A stretch of 64,000 bases of DNA from positions 60,001 through 124,000 of the forward strand of contig CALJVT010000003.1 of assembly GCA_937773555.1 (NCBI GenBank). The letters are read 5' to 3'. The notes below the pieces were generated by a model. It searched no databases. It was not told the DNA's origin and saw nothing but the letters and a program-made list of their open reading frames with translations. Below are positions 48,325 to 58,412 of the stretch, in pieces. The first letter of the stretch is position 1. Each line of letters opens with the position of its first letter. A program made the translations under genes and the position numbers. The stretch comes from an uncultured Pseudomonadales bacterium (GTDB taxonomy: Bacteria; Pseudomonadota; Gammaproteobacteria; Pseudomonadales; Balneatricaceae).

Positions 48325-48929
48325 TAGGCTTGGGTTTGATGTGCAGTTTTTTCTGCTGCAATTTCTTCCATATCAATATAGCGGTTGCCAATACGCGGGT
48401 GAGCGCGTCCACCATCTGAGCCACCCAGTACTATAATAATTTCATCAGCGGCTGGAGCGTCTTCAATGTGCATTTCTAAAGTGATGTAGTGGGATCGAAA
48501 ACCAGCATCATCTTTGTGCATCATGGGAATTTGAATAGAGGTTCCCGCGGGCCCGCGTTTATTGGTGAAGCTTAAAAAGCTTTTTGCGTTAACGGCATCT
48601 CGGTAGTGGTTACCAAAACGTAAGGTGTGAATAATGCCAGAGGCGTGCTCAATTTCACCATTTAGGCCAACCACAGCCGCTTTGCCGTAGGCCTCAATCG
48701 CGCCTCCATTGGGGAAGTGAGATAACATGGCAGCTACCATCTCCTTACCTAGTTCAGAGCACCCAGAAGTAATTTCTGGGCGGAGATTTTCTACAAAACC
48801 TTGGCCTGCCCATGGGTTTTTAATGACATAAGCTACGCCTACCATTTTAATAGGTGTGGAAGTGGATTTACCACCTTCAATGCGGATCTCTTCAATGCTG
48901 GTAACCACTTTACGTACTTCAAAATGCAT
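48324..48929 (-). CDS. DUF1185 protein (so-called amino acid synthesis family)
   Basis: A 201-residue protein of the family labelled amino acid synthesis protein (DUF1185), with VVGLNGEIEHASGIIHTLRFG and RGPAGTSIQIPMMHKDD in the middle. The family is often found next to flavin-dependent monooxygenases and hydrolases. The cyanuric-acid-hydrolase/barbiturase-like fold has been suggested for it, but its reaction is not established. It is second in the operon, between the LLM monooxygenase and the hydrolase. Confidence 0.82.
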   Translation of the reverse strand: MHFEVRKVVTSIEEIRIEGGKSTSTPIKMVGVAYVIKNPWAGQGFVENLRPEITSGCSELGKEMVAAMLSHFPNGGAIEAYGKAAVVGLNGEIEHASGIIHTLRFGNHYRDAVNAKSFLSFTNKRGPAGTSIQIPMMHKDDAGFRSHYITLEMHIEDAPAADEIIIVLGGSDGGRAHPRIGNRYIDMEEIAAEKTAHQTQA

Positions 48930-48984
48930 ATTTTATTCCTGACTAAATCGAGCGTTAACGCTTCATTCAAATGACGTGTTGCTG

Positions 48985-50022
48985 TTAATTAAAATTAGGC
49001 ATAACTTTGTCTATAAACAACTTTAGAGATTTTTTCTTTTCACTATGGGGCAGGCCGTTATCGCTCCAGAAACTAAATTGAGTCACACCCAAAGATTCAT
49101 AATGCTTAATTCGCTTTGTCACTTCTGAAGGGGTGCCAATGAGTAGATTTTTATGTAAGTCATCTAAACCAAAACCAGGCAGTTCATCCATTTGGGTGTC
49201 TGTTAAGGGGTTTATAAATCCGTCCACAGGAACTTGGTCATTTTTAAACCATGCATAAAAATAAGCGTACCAGTTGCGCAGGGCTTGAGCTCCTTTATGC
49301 CAATCTTCATCTTCTTCATGCACCCATGTGTGACGTAAAGCCAAAAGCTGTGGTTTGGGTTTGTCTGGGTGATTAATACAGGCTTGTTTAAAACGTTCGC
49401 AAGCCAGTTCTATGGACGCATCACCAGCGATAAGCGGTGTGATCATAACATTACAGTCACTTTCCACCGCATAATCATGAGACTCTTGCTCTCGTGCAGC
49501 CACCCACATTGGTGGAAACGGCTTCTGTGTAACACGTGGAATAGCCGTAGAAGTAGGGAAGGAATAGTGTTCACCATCATGGGCGTAGTCACCAGTCCAG
49601 AGTTTTTGCAATGCAGGAATCATTTCGCGCAATGGACCGCCTCCTTCTTTCGCGGTCATTTTGTCCGTCATACGATCGAATTCAGATTGATAGGCACCGC
49701 GAGCAATGCCGAAGTCAAGCCTGCCATTACTCATCATATCTACAAGTGACGCTTCACTAGCAAGACGAACAGGGTTCCAAAATGGGGCAACAATAGTGCC
49801 TAAGCCTAAGCGAATCGTCTTGGTAATAGGGGCCAGATAGGCCATAAAGTTAAGGGGGTTTGGGCATATAGTAAACTCCATCATGTGGTGTTCACCGATC
49901 CACACAGTTTCAAACCCTGCCTCTTCCACCATCAGTGTGAGTTCGACTAACTCGTCAAATAGTTCTTTATGGGGCTTAGTTGGGTCTGATCTTTCCATAT
50001 GGACAAATAAAGAAAATTTCAT
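48985..50022 (-). CDS. LLM-class flavin-dependent monooxygenase
   Basis: A 345-residue luciferase-like monooxygenase (TIM barrel, FMNH2-dependent). The start at 50022 is chosen because GGAG lies 8 bases upstream and MKFSLFVHMER is the family opening; the frame is open to 50055. Motifs include VWIGEHHMMEF, LGLGTIVAPFWNPVRLASE, and RLDFGIARGAYQSEFDRM, written RLDFGIARG then AYQSEFDRM. It is the first gene of the operon. No flavin reductase gene is adjacent, so reduced flavin must come from elsewhere. The substrate is unknown. Confidence 0.9.
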   Translation of the reverse strand: MKFSLFVHMERSDPTKPHKELFDELVELTLMVEEAGFETVWIGEHHMMEFTICPNPLNFMAYLAPITKTIRLGLGTIVAPFWNPVRLASEASLVDMMSNGRLDFGIARGAYQSEFDRMTDKMTAKEGGGPLREMIPALQKLWTGDYAHDGEHYSFPTSTAIPRVTQKPFPPMWVAAREQESHDYAVESDCNVMITPLIAGDASIELACERFKQACINHPDKPKPQLLALRHTWVHEEDEDWHKGAQALRNWYAYFYAWFKNDQVPVDGFINPLTDTQMDELPGFGLDDLHKNLLIGTPSEVTKRIKHYESLGVTQFSFWSDNGLPHSEKKKSLKLFIDKVMPNFN

Positions 50023-50216
50023 AACAAAGACTCCGTAAGCTATGCGTACAATCAAAAAACTGTGCTTGTATTATGGTATACCAAGCATGCGAACCGCATC
50101 TTTCCACCAATTTACTCACATGTCAAGTTTACTCTTAGGTAGATATTTTTTGTACAATTGTCTAATCTTAGGTTACCGAGATCTATCTCATTTAAAACGT
50201 TCTGTAGGCGGCTCTT

Positions 50217-51467
50217 ATGTTTCAATCTTTTTTCCCTAATCCTCGATGGTTTTTTATTACGCTCATCGTGTGGGCAAGTTTATGTATTGGTGTTTGGTAT
50301 GGCTGGGGAGATCAGTTGGGAACCTTGTTAGGTTTTGAGCTACCAGGAGAAGACGCGGAACCAGTGCTTGGTTTGGGCCATTTTGTGAGCGCAGACTTTC
50401 TCTGGTTTTATCTTTATTACTTCACTACCCTAATGGCCTTTGGCCTAGTGTGGATGCGTATCTCGCCTCACGAATGGCAGCTGTGGTCAATTTTTGGCAC
50501 GGCTCTTATCTTGTTTAGCACCTATTTTTCGGTGCAGGTGTCAGTGGCCATCAACACGTGGAGGCGACCATTTTTTGATAGCATTCAGGCCGCACTTGCA
50601 GAACCAGGCAGCGTGACAGCCACACAGTTGTACGACCTTATTATTATCTTTGGTCAAATTGCATTTTTGGCGGTTATTGTTTTTGTAATGACCCGGTTCT
50701 TTGTTAGCCACTATATCTTTCGCTGGCGTATGGCGATGAACCAATTTTATGCCTCTAGGTGGGCTCAGTTAAGGCAGGTAGAAGGTGCGGCGCAGCGAGT
50801 GCAGGAAGACACCATGCGTTTTGCCGGCATTATGGAAGGTTTGGGTGTGTCTTTAGTTGATGCCTTTATGACTTTGGTGGCCTTTTTACCGGTACTCTGG
50901 TCGCTGTCTCAATATGTCACAGAACTGCCTATTATTGGTGTTATCGCTTCACCATTATTTTATGCGGCTATTTTTTGGTCGATCTTTGGCACCATGCTCA
51001 TGGCGTTTGTTGGTATTAAGCTGCCTGGTTTAGAGTTTCGCAATCAGCGTGTTGAAGCTGCCTATCGTAAAGAGTTGGTCTATGGAGAGGACCACGAAGA
51101 CCGTGCGCAGCCATTAACGTTAACTGAGTTGTTTGGTAACGTGCGTAAAAATTACTTTCGGCTATATTTTCATTACATGTACTTTAACGTTGCTCGGAGT
51201 TTTTACTTACAGGCAGACAATTTATTTGCTTACATTATCCTCATTCCAACGATCGTTGCCGGCACCATTACCTTTGGTATTTTACAGCAGATATTGACGG
51301 CGTTTGGACAGGTTAGTAACTCGTTCCAGTATTTGATCAATTCTTGGCCTACTATTGTTGAATTGATTTCTGTTCATAAACGTTTACAGTCGTTTGAGCG
51401 TGTGTTGCATGAAAAGCCTCAAGTTGGTATCGATCGTCAGTACATGGAGAGCGGTGAAAGCGATTAA
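50217..51467 (+). CDS. sbmA: SbmA/BacA-type peptide antibiotic transporter
   Basis: A 416-residue inner-membrane protein close to E. coli SbmA over its length. It has about seven or eight membrane segments, the [15 protein letters not shown] and [15 protein letters not shown] blocks, and the [20 protein letters not shown] block. SbmA is a proton-driven importer of peptides such as microcins B17 and J25, bleomycin and proline-rich antimicrobial peptides. It stands alone between the flavin monooxygenase operon (divergent) and the RutR-like gene (convergent). Confidence 0.95.
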   Translation: MFQSFFPNPRWFFITLIVWASLCIGVWYGWGDQLGTLLGFELPGEDAEPVLGLGHFVSADFLWFYLYYFTTLMAFGLVWMRISPHEWQLWSIFGTALILFSTYFSVQVSVAINTWRRPFFDSIQAALAEPGSVTATQLYDLIIIFGQIAFLAVIVFVMTRFFVSHYIFRWRMAMNQFYASRWAQLRQVEGAAQRVQEDTMRFAGIMEGLGVSLVDAFMTLVAFLPVLWSLSQYVTELPIIGVIASPLFYAAIFWSIFGTMLMAFVGIKLPGLEFRNQRVEAAYRKELVYGEDHEDRAQPLTLTELFGNVRKNYFRLYFHYMYFNVARSFYLQADNLFAYIILIPTIVAGTITFGILQQILTAFGQVSNSFQYLINSWPTIVELISVHKRLQSFERVLHEKPQVGIDRQYMESGESD

Positions 51468-51499
51468 GCCGCAGTGATACTTTTAATGGGTGTGTGCTT

Positions 51500-52150
51500 T
51501 TAACAGATGCCACACCCTTTAAGTATGATGTGCTTAATCGAGTCAGCTGCTGAGGTGAAGGACTGCTCTGTTAACCTTGGTGTCTGAGTAGCAATGAGAA
51601 TTTGTGGCTCAAAGTCGGCATAGTATTGGGTGCTTGCCCAGATCATAAAAATTACATGGGCTGGTTCTACGTCATCCATTTTTCCTTGGGCTACCCAACT
51701 TTCAAAAATACTCATGCGTTGTTTAAACCACAGGCGATAATCTTGCTGCAGGTATGCGCTTAGGTGGGGTGCGCCACTTATCATTTCCTTGGCAAATAAA
51801 CGTGAGGCCGTAGGGTGAGTACGGGAAAAATCCATTTTGGCGTCAATATAGCAACTCAGTACGTCTGCTGGTTCATCGTGGCTAGCAAGCTCGTTGAATA
51901 TGGCGTCCCACAGGTTGAGCGTGTTTTCCAACACTGCACCATAAAGGCCCAGTTTGTTAGAAAAGTAATAATGAATGTTAGCCTTGGGCACTTGAGCAGA
52001 CTCAGCGATGCGCTGCATAGTTGCACCACGAAAACCGTGGCAGGCGAATTCTGCTTCGGCAGCTTGCAAAATTAATTCTCGGCTTTGTTCCCTTATACGG
52101 CCAGGTTTATATGGTCCTCTCAAAATGCTTTCGGTCATAAGATGTGCCAT
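51500..52150 (-). CDS. TetR-family regulator, RutR-like
   Basis: A 216-residue TetR regulator. The helix-turn-helix (about 25-70) shows GFRGATMQRIAESAQVPKANIHYYF, split as GFRGATMQRIAES and AQVPKANIHYYF. The ligand domain has ASRLFAKEMISGAP and HVIFMIWASTQYYADFEPQ, both characteristic of RutR, the E. coli regulator of pyrimidine and purine catabolism. It is divergent from xdhA with 134 bases between starts, and dyads resembling RutR sites lie there. It probably controls the purine operon. A second start at 52138 is possible. Confidence 0.9.
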   Translation of the reverse strand: MAHLMTESILRGPYKPGRIREQSRELILQAAEAEFACHGFRGATMQRIAESAQVPKANIHYYFSNKLGLYGAVLENTLNLWDAIFNELASHDEPADVLSCYIDAKMDFSRTHPTASRLFAKEMISGAPHLSAYLQQDYRLWFKQRMSIFESWVAQGKMDDVEPAHVIFMIWASTQYYADFEPQILIATQTPRLTEQSFTSAADSIKHIILKGCGIC

Positions 52151-52193
52151 GAGTGACTAGGTTAGTTGCTATAATGCTAATGTATATCACCCA

Positions 52194-52207
52194 TGATCCA
52201 GGGTCAA
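52194..52207. promoter_or_regulatory. Dyad TGATCCAGGGTCAA, possible second RutR-like site
   Basis: The reverse strand reads TTGACCCTGGATCA, with half-sites like those of RutR (TTGACC / GGTCAA) but a shorter centre. It lies 10 bases from the better-matching site. Confidence 0.35.
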
Positions 52208-52216
52208 ATGAAAAGT

Positions 52217-52232
52217 TGACTAAATGGACAGG
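52217..52232. promoter_or_regulatory. RutR-like operator in the xdhA upstream region
   Basis: TTGACTAAATGGACAG matches the RutR consensus TTGACCANNTGGTCAA at 11 of 14 fixed positions. It lies 53 bases before the xdhA start, between xdhA and the divergent RutR-like gene. Confidence 0.5.
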
Positions 52233-52284
52233 TATTGAGAAGATGACCCCCTAGTACAGTATATTACAGCTTAGAGTAGCGCGA

Positions 52285-53724
52285 ATGCACCTATTATTAA
52301 ACAAAATGGCTATTGAGATAGTAGATCCAGCGGCAGACATCACCCTATTGCAGTGGTTAAGAGAGTCTCAGCACTTAACAGCGACTAAAGAAGGCTGTGC
52401 CGTAGGAGACTGTGGCGCTTGCACAGTTATTGTGGGAGAGCTAGAGCATGGAGAGGCGGTGTACCGTAGTGTGAACGCTTGTATTGCACTCTTGGCCAGC
52501 CTCCATGGCTGCCACGTGATCACCCTTGATGTTTTGCAGGACTCTAACCTACATCCTGTGCAACGCGCCATGGTGGAATGCCACTCTAGCCAGTGTGGTT
52601 TTTGTAGCCCAGGGTTCGTAATGTCTCTAGTGGTTTGGTGGCTCAATACACCAGCCAATCAATTAACTACGCCTGAAGCTTTTGCGCAACATCGTCATGG
52701 TGTTGAGCTCGCATTATCAGGCAATTTATGCCGCTGTACTGGTTATTTGCCTATTCTTCTAGCTGCTGACCGATTAGCACCGATGGATCGAACAATGGAT
52801 CCTCTGTTTAATCAAATGGGTGGCTATGACCACTGCCTTGCTCACTTGAAAAGTATTGCGTCCCAATCTCATGCCCGCGACACGCGTACACAAGCCTATA
52901 TGGCGCCGTCTAGCCTTGAAGAATTAGCCCTAGCCTATGAGGCCTTTCCAAAAACACGATTGGTAGCAGGGTCTACGGACTTGGCGCTAGGCATTACCCA
53001 TGGCCTTCAGTCTATTGAGCGTTTAATAGATGTAACTGGCGTTAAAGAGCTCCAGTCAATTGAACAGCGCGACCACCATATTTATATTGGTGCAGGGGTG
53101 AGGCTAAGTGAGGTAGAAACATTCTGTCAGGCACTATTGCCAGCCATGAGTGATTTATTGGGACGCTTTGCTTCCCGTCAAGTTCGTAACCGTGCCACTT
53201 TAGTCGGTAATATTGCTAACAGTTCTCCTATTGCTGACATACCACCGTTATTACTAGTAATGGGTGCGAAATTAATCCTTCAGTGTGGTTTAAACCAACG
53301 CACTATTTCGTTGAGCGAGTTTAACTTAGGTTATAAGAAAACCGCTTTAAAGATTGGTGAATTTATTCACAGTGTCGTATTGCCTTTGCCTCTTAGTCGT
53401 CAACAGGTATCGGTGGAGAAAGTGAGTAAACGCGCCGAAGATGATATTTCTGCCACGTGTGTTGCCATGAGTATCACCTTGACGCATGGTGCTATTGCGC
53501 AGATTAATATTGCCTGTGGTGGTATGGCCGCCATCCCAAAAATGGCTAATGAGACTCAAAGCCAATTGTTAGGTCAACCTTTAACACAGGAACTTGTTGC
53601 TCAAGTTCCCTTATGGCTTGCCCGAGACTATCAACCCATTGACGATATGAGAGCCAGTGCTGCCTACCGTCAGCAAGTGACTGCTAACCTCATTCAGGGC
53701 TTCTTAAAGGAGGCTATGAGATGA
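52285..53724 (+). CDS. xdhA: Xanthine dehydrogenase small subunit (Fe-S/FAD)
   Basis: A 479-residue subunit with two [2Fe-2S] domains: plant-type cluster cysteines C38, C43, C46 (GCAVGDCGACTV), and the second cluster C104, C107, C149, C151 (SQCGFCSPG and NLCRCTGY). The FAD-binding domain follows from about 205, including LVGNIANSSPIADIPP and the CO-dehydrogenase flavoprotein C-terminal domain. It passes electrons from the molybdenum centre to NAD+. Its stop overlaps xdhB (ATGA). First gene of the purine operon. Confidence 0.95.
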   Translation: MHLLLNKMAIEIVDPAADITLLQWLRESQHLTATKEGCAVGDCGACTVIVGELEHGEAVYRSVNACIALLASLHGCHVITLDVLQDSNLHPVQRAMVECHSSQCGFCSPGFVMSLVVWWLNTPANQLTTPEAFAQHRHGVELALSGNLCRCTGYLPILLAADRLAPMDRTMDPLFNQMGGYDHCLAHLKSIASQSHARDTRTQAYMAPSSLEELALAYEAFPKTRLVAGSTDLALGITHGLQSIERLIDVTGVKELQSIEQRDHHIYIGAGVRLSEVETFCQALLPAMSDLLGRFASRQVRNRATLVGNIANSSPIADIPPLLLVMGAKLILQCGLNQRTISLSEFNLGYKKTALKIGEFIHSVVLPLPLSRQQVSVEKVSKRAEDDISATCVAMSITLTHGAIAQINIACGGMAAIPKMANETQSQLLGQPLTQELVAQVPLWLARDYQPIDDMRASAAYRQQVTANLIQGFLKEAMR

Positions 53725-56105
53725 GAAAACTACCAGATATTAAGCATCAAAACGCAACTAATATAACTCATCCCAATACCAGTGTGATGGGTAAGCCCAC
53801 TCCCCATGAAAGCGCCCGACTGCACCTCACAGGCAAAGCACTGTATATCGATGACATCGCAGCACCAGAAGGGTGTTTACACGCTTATGTAGGCATGGCC
53901 AATGTGGCATGTGGCCTGCTTAAACGTCAGGATTTAATGGCTGTTACCGCAGCAGATGGCGTGGTTGACGTTATTACTGCAAAAGACATACCAGGCCATG
54001 TAGACATTGGCCCAGTTTTTAAGGGAGACCCTTTATTAGTAGAAGAACAGATCAACTACTTTGGCCAGCCTCTATTTGCCGTTGCTGCAACTAGCCGCGA
54101 TGCTGCCCGCAGAGCTGCCCTCTTAGGCCAAGCGGATATAGAACAGACGCCGCCTTTATTAACCTTGGAGCAAGCCCAAGCAGCTGAAAAGCAAGTTCGC
54201 CCGAGTCATAGCTTAGTGAAGGGTGATAGTGCTCTAGCGTTAAGCGAATCAATTAATACTTTGAGTATAGAGCAACACGTCGGTGGCCAAGAACACTTTT
54301 ACCTAGAAGGGCAGGTGGCCCTTGCCATTCCCCAAGATAATGGTGGTGTATTGGTCCACAGTTCTAGTCAGCACCCTAGCGAAGTGCAAAAGTTAGTGGC
54401 TGAAGTATTAGCCTTGCCAATGCACAAGGTTGTCGTAGATATGCGCCGAATGGGTGGTGGTTTTGGTGGTAAAGAAACTCAAGCCGCACAATGGGCTTGC
54501 CTTGCCGCCTTGTTAGCCGTGCGTAACCAAAAAGCGGTTAAACTGCGCCTTGCTCGAAGTGATGATATGGCCCTCACAGGTAAGCGTCATCCCTTTGTAA
54601 ACCAAGCACAGGTAGGGTTTGATTCAGAGGGGAAAATTACTGCATTAAATGCGGATCTCCATGGTTTGTGTGGTTGTAGTGCAGACTTATCTGATGCGAT
54701 TGTGGACAGGGCCATGTTCCACACTGATAATGCTTATTACTTGCCAGCAGCAACGATCACAGGCCATCGTTGGTTTCAAAATACAGCCTCAAATACCGCA
54801 TACCGCGGGTTTGGTGGGCCTCAAGGAATGATGCTAGCAGAACAGATGCTAGATGACATTGCTCGTCGTCTTGGTAAAGACCCCTTGGTAATAAGGCAAG
54901 CTAATTTATATGGTTCAGATCAGCGTAACATTACACCCTATCACCAGACAGTAAAGGGTGTGGATCTAACTCGAATTATTGATGAATTAGTCCATTCCAG
55001 TGACTATTGGGCTCGTAGGGAAGCCATAAAAAAAGACAATCAAGCGTCCATAAAAAATGGTGGCCGTTACATCAAAGGCCTCGCCTTAACGCCTGTGAAA
55101 TTTGGTATATCCTTTACTGCGATGTTCCTTAACCAAGCCGGTGCCCTAGTACATATCTATACCGATGGCACTGTGCAAGTAAGCCATGGTGGAACAGAAA
55201 TGGGCCAAGGTTTATATACTAAGATTGCACAGATTGTTGCATCTGAGTTAGGGCTACCCTTAGAGCATATAGAAGTGACTTCAACCCGCACTGATAAGGT
55301 GCCCAACACTTCGCCTACTGCAGCTTCAAGTGGCACAGACCTTAACGGCCAGGCTGCCCGTAATGCGGCACTTGCCATTAAGCAACGATTAATTGATCAT
55401 ATTGTAGACACCCATCAGGTTGATGCTGAAAATGTGGTATTTGAAGACGGTCATGTTTCATGGCCCAACCATAGCATCTCCTTTGCGCAGTTAACGCAAG
55501 AGGCCTATATGGCGCGGATCTCCATGTCTGCCACGGGCTATTACCGCACTCCAAAAATTCATTACGACCGCGAACAGGCCAAAGGTAACCCGTTCTTCTA
55601 CTACTCCTGCGGTGCTTCGGTGAGCGAGGTAAAAGTGGATACCTTTACGGGTACTTATACGATACCTAGGGTTGATATTCTGCATGATGTTGGTGAAAGC
55701 ATTAACCCGGCCATCGATCTAGGTCAAGTAGAGGGTGGTTTTATTCAGGGCATGGGTTGGCTGACAACCGAAGAGTTGGTATGGGGGCAAGATGGTCGTC
55801 TACAAACCAACGGTGGTGCAAGTTACAAAATACCTGCCGTTGGTGATACGCCTAAACAGTTTAATGTGGCCTTGTTGCAAGACAGTAAAAACCATGAGGC
55901 CACAATTTTTCACTCTAAAGCTGTGGGAGAACCCCCCTTTATGCATGGTATTTCTGTGTGGTCTGCATTGCGCGATGCAGTATGGGCTGCTGGTGGGGAA
56001 CAGGTGAATCCCCAGTTGGATGCGCCAGCCACGCCAGAGCGAGTATTATGGGCACTTAAAGCAGCTAATTCGATTAAACCTAATATAGTGGTAGAAGCAT
56101 CATGA
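53721..56105 (+). CDS. xdhB: Xanthine dehydrogenase molybdopterin-binding subunit
   Basis: A 794-residue molybdenum subunit. It contains MRRMGGGFGGKETQA (about 245-259), the RGFGGPQGMMLAEQML region, QVSHGGTEMGQGLYTKIAQI-type molybdopterin contacts (GTEMGQGLYTK), and the catalytic glutamate region KAVGEPPFMHGISVW. With XdhA it oxidises hypoxanthine and xanthine to urate. It overlaps xdhA upstream and xdhC downstream by four bases each. Confidence 0.95.
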   Translation: MRKLPDIKHQNATNITHPNTSVMGKPTPHESARLHLTGKALYIDDIAAPEGCLHAYVGMANVACGLLKRQDLMAVTAADGVVDVITAKDIPGHVDIGPVFKGDPLLVEEQINYFGQPLFAVAATSRDAARRAALLGQADIEQTPPLLTLEQAQAAEKQVRPSHSLVKGDSALALSESINTLSIEQHVGGQEHFYLEGQVALAIPQDNGGVLVHSSSQHPSEVQKLVAEVLALPMHKVVVDMRRMGGGFGGKETQAAQWACLAALLAVRNQKAVKLRLARSDDMALTGKRHPFVNQAQVGFDSEGKITALNADLHGLCGCSADLSDAIVDRAMFHTDNAYYLPAATITGHRWFQNTASNTAYRGFGGPQGMMLAEQMLDDIARRLGKDPLVIRQANLYGSDQRNITPYHQTVKGVDLTRIIDELVHSSDYWARREAIKKDNQASIKNGGRYIKGLALTPVKFGISFTAMFLNQAGALVHIYTDGTVQVSHGGTEMGQGLYTKIAQIVASELGLPLEHIEVTSTRTDKVPNTSPTAASSGTDLNGQAARNAALAIKQRLIDHIVDTHQVDAENVVFEDGHVSWPNHSISFAQLTQEAYMARISMSATGYYRTPKIHYDREQAKGNPFFYYSCGASVSEVKVDTFTGTYTIPRVDILHDVGESINPAIDLGQVEGGFIQGMGWLTTEELVWGQDGRLQTNGGASYKIPAVGDTPKQFNVALLQDSKNHEATIFHSKAVGEPPFMHGISVWSALRDAVWAAGGEQVNPQLDAPATPERVLWALKAANSIKPNIVVEAS

Positions 56106-56938
56106 AAACATGGCTTGCTGCACAGTGGCAGTGTGAACAACAAAACCAAGCCTATGTAATGGTGAGTATTGTTGCTTTGCAGGGTTCATCGCCTCGAGGG
56201 GTAGGGAGTAAAATTATAGTCACTGAAAATAACCAGTTCGATTCTATCGGTGGGGGGCACCTAGAATATAAAGCGATTGCTCAAGCCCGCCAGATGCTGT
56301 CCCATGGGGGCAAGACACAAATGATTGATTACCCTCTTGGTGCAAGCTTAGGCCAATGTTGTGGTGGCAAGGTAAGCCTTATGTTCGAAATATTTAGCAC
56401 CATTAAACTGCCTGTGGTTGTTTTTGGAGCGGGTCATGTTGGTCGGGCATTGGTGCCATTGCTGGCGCAATTGCCTGTTCAAGTAACGTGGGTTGATGGC
56501 CGTTACGATATGTTGCCTAAACAACTGCCCTCGGGTGTGGTGGGTGTGCATGAAGAACACCCACAGGATCATCTAGTGGATTGCTTGGCAGGAAGTTGCT
56601 ACCTCATTATGACCCATCACCATGGGTTAGATTTAGCCCTTACTCAAGCAGTGCTTAACCGCGCAGATGCAAGTTATTTGGGTGTCATCGGTTCAGCCAC
56701 CAAGGGACGTAAGTTTCGCCAAAGGTTAGCCGTTAAAGGCTACTCTAAAGAGGATATTGATCACTTGAACTGCCCTATGGGTAAAGAAGGTATTAGGGGT
56801 AAACAACCCATGGAAGTGGCCATTGCTATTGCAGCTAAGGTGATGGATTTATATCAAAATTCTAAACTGACGAGTGATAAAACGGCAACTATAGGTGGCT
56901 CTGCTAACCTCACTAAAGAGAGTTTAGAGTATGTCTGA
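56102..56938 (+). CDS. xdhC: Xanthine dehydrogenase accessory protein
   Basis: A 278-residue XdhC, which binds the molybdenum cofactor, aids its sulfuration and inserts it into XdhB. The N-terminal XdhC/CoxI domain shows QGSSPRGVGSKIIV and GGGHLEYKAI. The C-terminal Rossmann domain shows VVFGAGHVGRALVPLLA (about 103-119) and YLGVIGSATKGRKF. It overlaps both neighbours, indicating coupled production with the enzyme it matures. Confidence 0.94.
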   Translation: MKTWLAAQWQCEQQNQAYVMVSIVALQGSSPRGVGSKIIVTENNQFDSIGGGHLEYKAIAQARQMLSHGGKTQMIDYPLGASLGQCCGGKVSLMFEIFSTIKLPVVVFGAGHVGRALVPLLAQLPVQVTWVDGRYDMLPKQLPSGVVGVHEEHPQDHLVDCLAGSCYLIMTHHHGLDLALTQAVLNRADASYLGVIGSATKGRKFRQRLAVKGYSKEDIDHLNCPMGKEGIRGKQPMEVAIAIAAKVMDLYQNSKLTSDKTATIGGSANLTKESLEYV

Positions 56939-58220
56939 GCGTTTAATGCGTGGCCCATTGTTACATTGCTTAGGGGAACCAGATAAGGATGCCAACGCCG
57001 TTGATTATCAGTTGGATGCCTTACTTTGGATTAAACATGGCCTAGTGCACAAAATGGGAGACTATGACTCTATGGTTAAAGAGTTAACCCCTAAACAAGT
57101 GTCTAGGGTAGAAGATTGCAGTCAATACCTCATGGTGCCGGGGTTTGTAGACTGCCATATTCATTATCCACAAACAGAAATGATTGCTGCCTACGGTACA
57201 CAATTATTGGAGTGGTTAAACACCTATACATTTCCTGTTGAGTCTAGCTTTAAAGACCCAGTAAAAGCTGCAGCAGTGTCTAAAGTGTTTATTGAACAAT
57301 TACTGACCAATGGCACCACTACAGCCTTGGTATTTTGCTCAGTGCACCCAGAGTCTGTAGACGCATTGTTTACCGAAGCACAAAAACACAATATGCGCAT
57401 TATTGCGGGCAAAGTGATGATGGATCGCAATGCGCCAGACAAGGTGCTAGATACTGCGCAAACAAGTTATGAACAAAGTAAGCAACTTATCCAGCGCTGG
57501 CATGGTGTTGATCGTCTTCAGTATGCTGTTACACCAAGGTTTGCACCCACATCAACGGATGAGCAGTTAGCCGCAGCAGGGCGTTTGTTGGCAGAACATG
57601 ATGGCGTGTATCTGCACACCCACCTTGCAGAAAATGCTGATGAAATTGAATGGGTAAAAAGACTCTTTCCCAAGGCAAAAAACTACTTAGATGTATACGA
57701 CCAAGCTAGCTTATTAGGCAAACGCAGTGTGTTTGCTCACAGCCTTCACTTATGTGATAGCGAATGTGAGCGTTTAGCGCAAACTGATTCTGCAATTGCC
57801 CATTGTCCAACTTCTAATATGTTTATTGGGTCTGGTTTATTTCCAATGCAGAAGATGCAGCAACATGGTATTAAAATAGGTATGGGCACAGACGTAGGTG
57901 GAGGCACCAGCTTTAATATGCTTCAAACCTTAGCAGATGGGTATAAGATGCAGCAACTCAATGGCCACAACCTTAGCCCAGAGCAAAGCTTTTACCTTGC
58001 CACCTTAGGTGGCGCAAGAGCCTTAGATATAGACGACAAAATAGGTAATTTTGTAGTAGGCAAAGAGGCAGATTTTTTACTGTTAGATCCTAATGCAACA
58101 GACCTGTTGAGGTTTCGCACCAGTCATTGTGAAGGTTGGCGTGATTTATTGTTTGTATTACAAACTTTGGGTGACGATCGAGTGATTGCTCAAACTAATG
58201 TGATGGGGGTTTCTAATTAA
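56931..58220 (+). CDS. guaD: Guanine deaminase
   Basis: A 429-residue amidohydrolase. Zinc ligands are in VPGFVDCHIHYPQTEM (HxH), HLAENADEIEWV, FAHSLHLCDSE and GTDVGGGTSFNML. PQTEM and the overall layout are those of bacterial guanine deaminase, which makes xanthine and ammonia from guanine. It is last in the operon and supplies xanthine to XDH. Its start overlaps xdhC by eight bases. No uricase or allantoin genes are in the window. Confidence 0.94.
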   Translation: MSERLMRGPLLHCLGEPDKDANAVDYQLDALLWIKHGLVHKMGDYDSMVKELTPKQVSRVEDCSQYLMVPGFVDCHIHYPQTEMIAAYGTQLLEWLNTYTFPVESSFKDPVKAAAVSKVFIEQLLTNGTTTALVFCSVHPESVDALFTEAQKHNMRIIAGKVMMDRNAPDKVLDTAQTSYEQSKQLIQRWHGVDRLQYAVTPRFAPTSTDEQLAAAGRLLAEHDGVYLHTHLAENADEIEWVKRLFPKAKNYLDVYDQASLLGKRSVFAHSLHLCDSECERLAQTDSAIAHCPTSNMFIGSGLFPMQKMQQHGIKIGMGTDVGGGTSFNMLQTLADGYKMQQLNGHNLSPEQSFYLATLGGARALDIDDKIGNFVVGKEADFLLLDPNATDLLRFRTSHCEGWRDLLFVLQTLGDDRVIAQTNVMGVSN

Positions 58221-58412
58221 CAAACTGCCAGGGCCTTATGAGTGATTCATGTCTACCCTAGTACTTATTTTCTTTGCTAATGTAACGCGTCTGCTCTAAG
58301 CCCTTTAAACCCCTATAAAAACACTCAGTTGCTTTACAAATGACGGCTAAGTCTGGACACTGGCAGTTAATATATATATTTTGAACTGCTTTTTTATATA
58401 GGAATCAATTAC

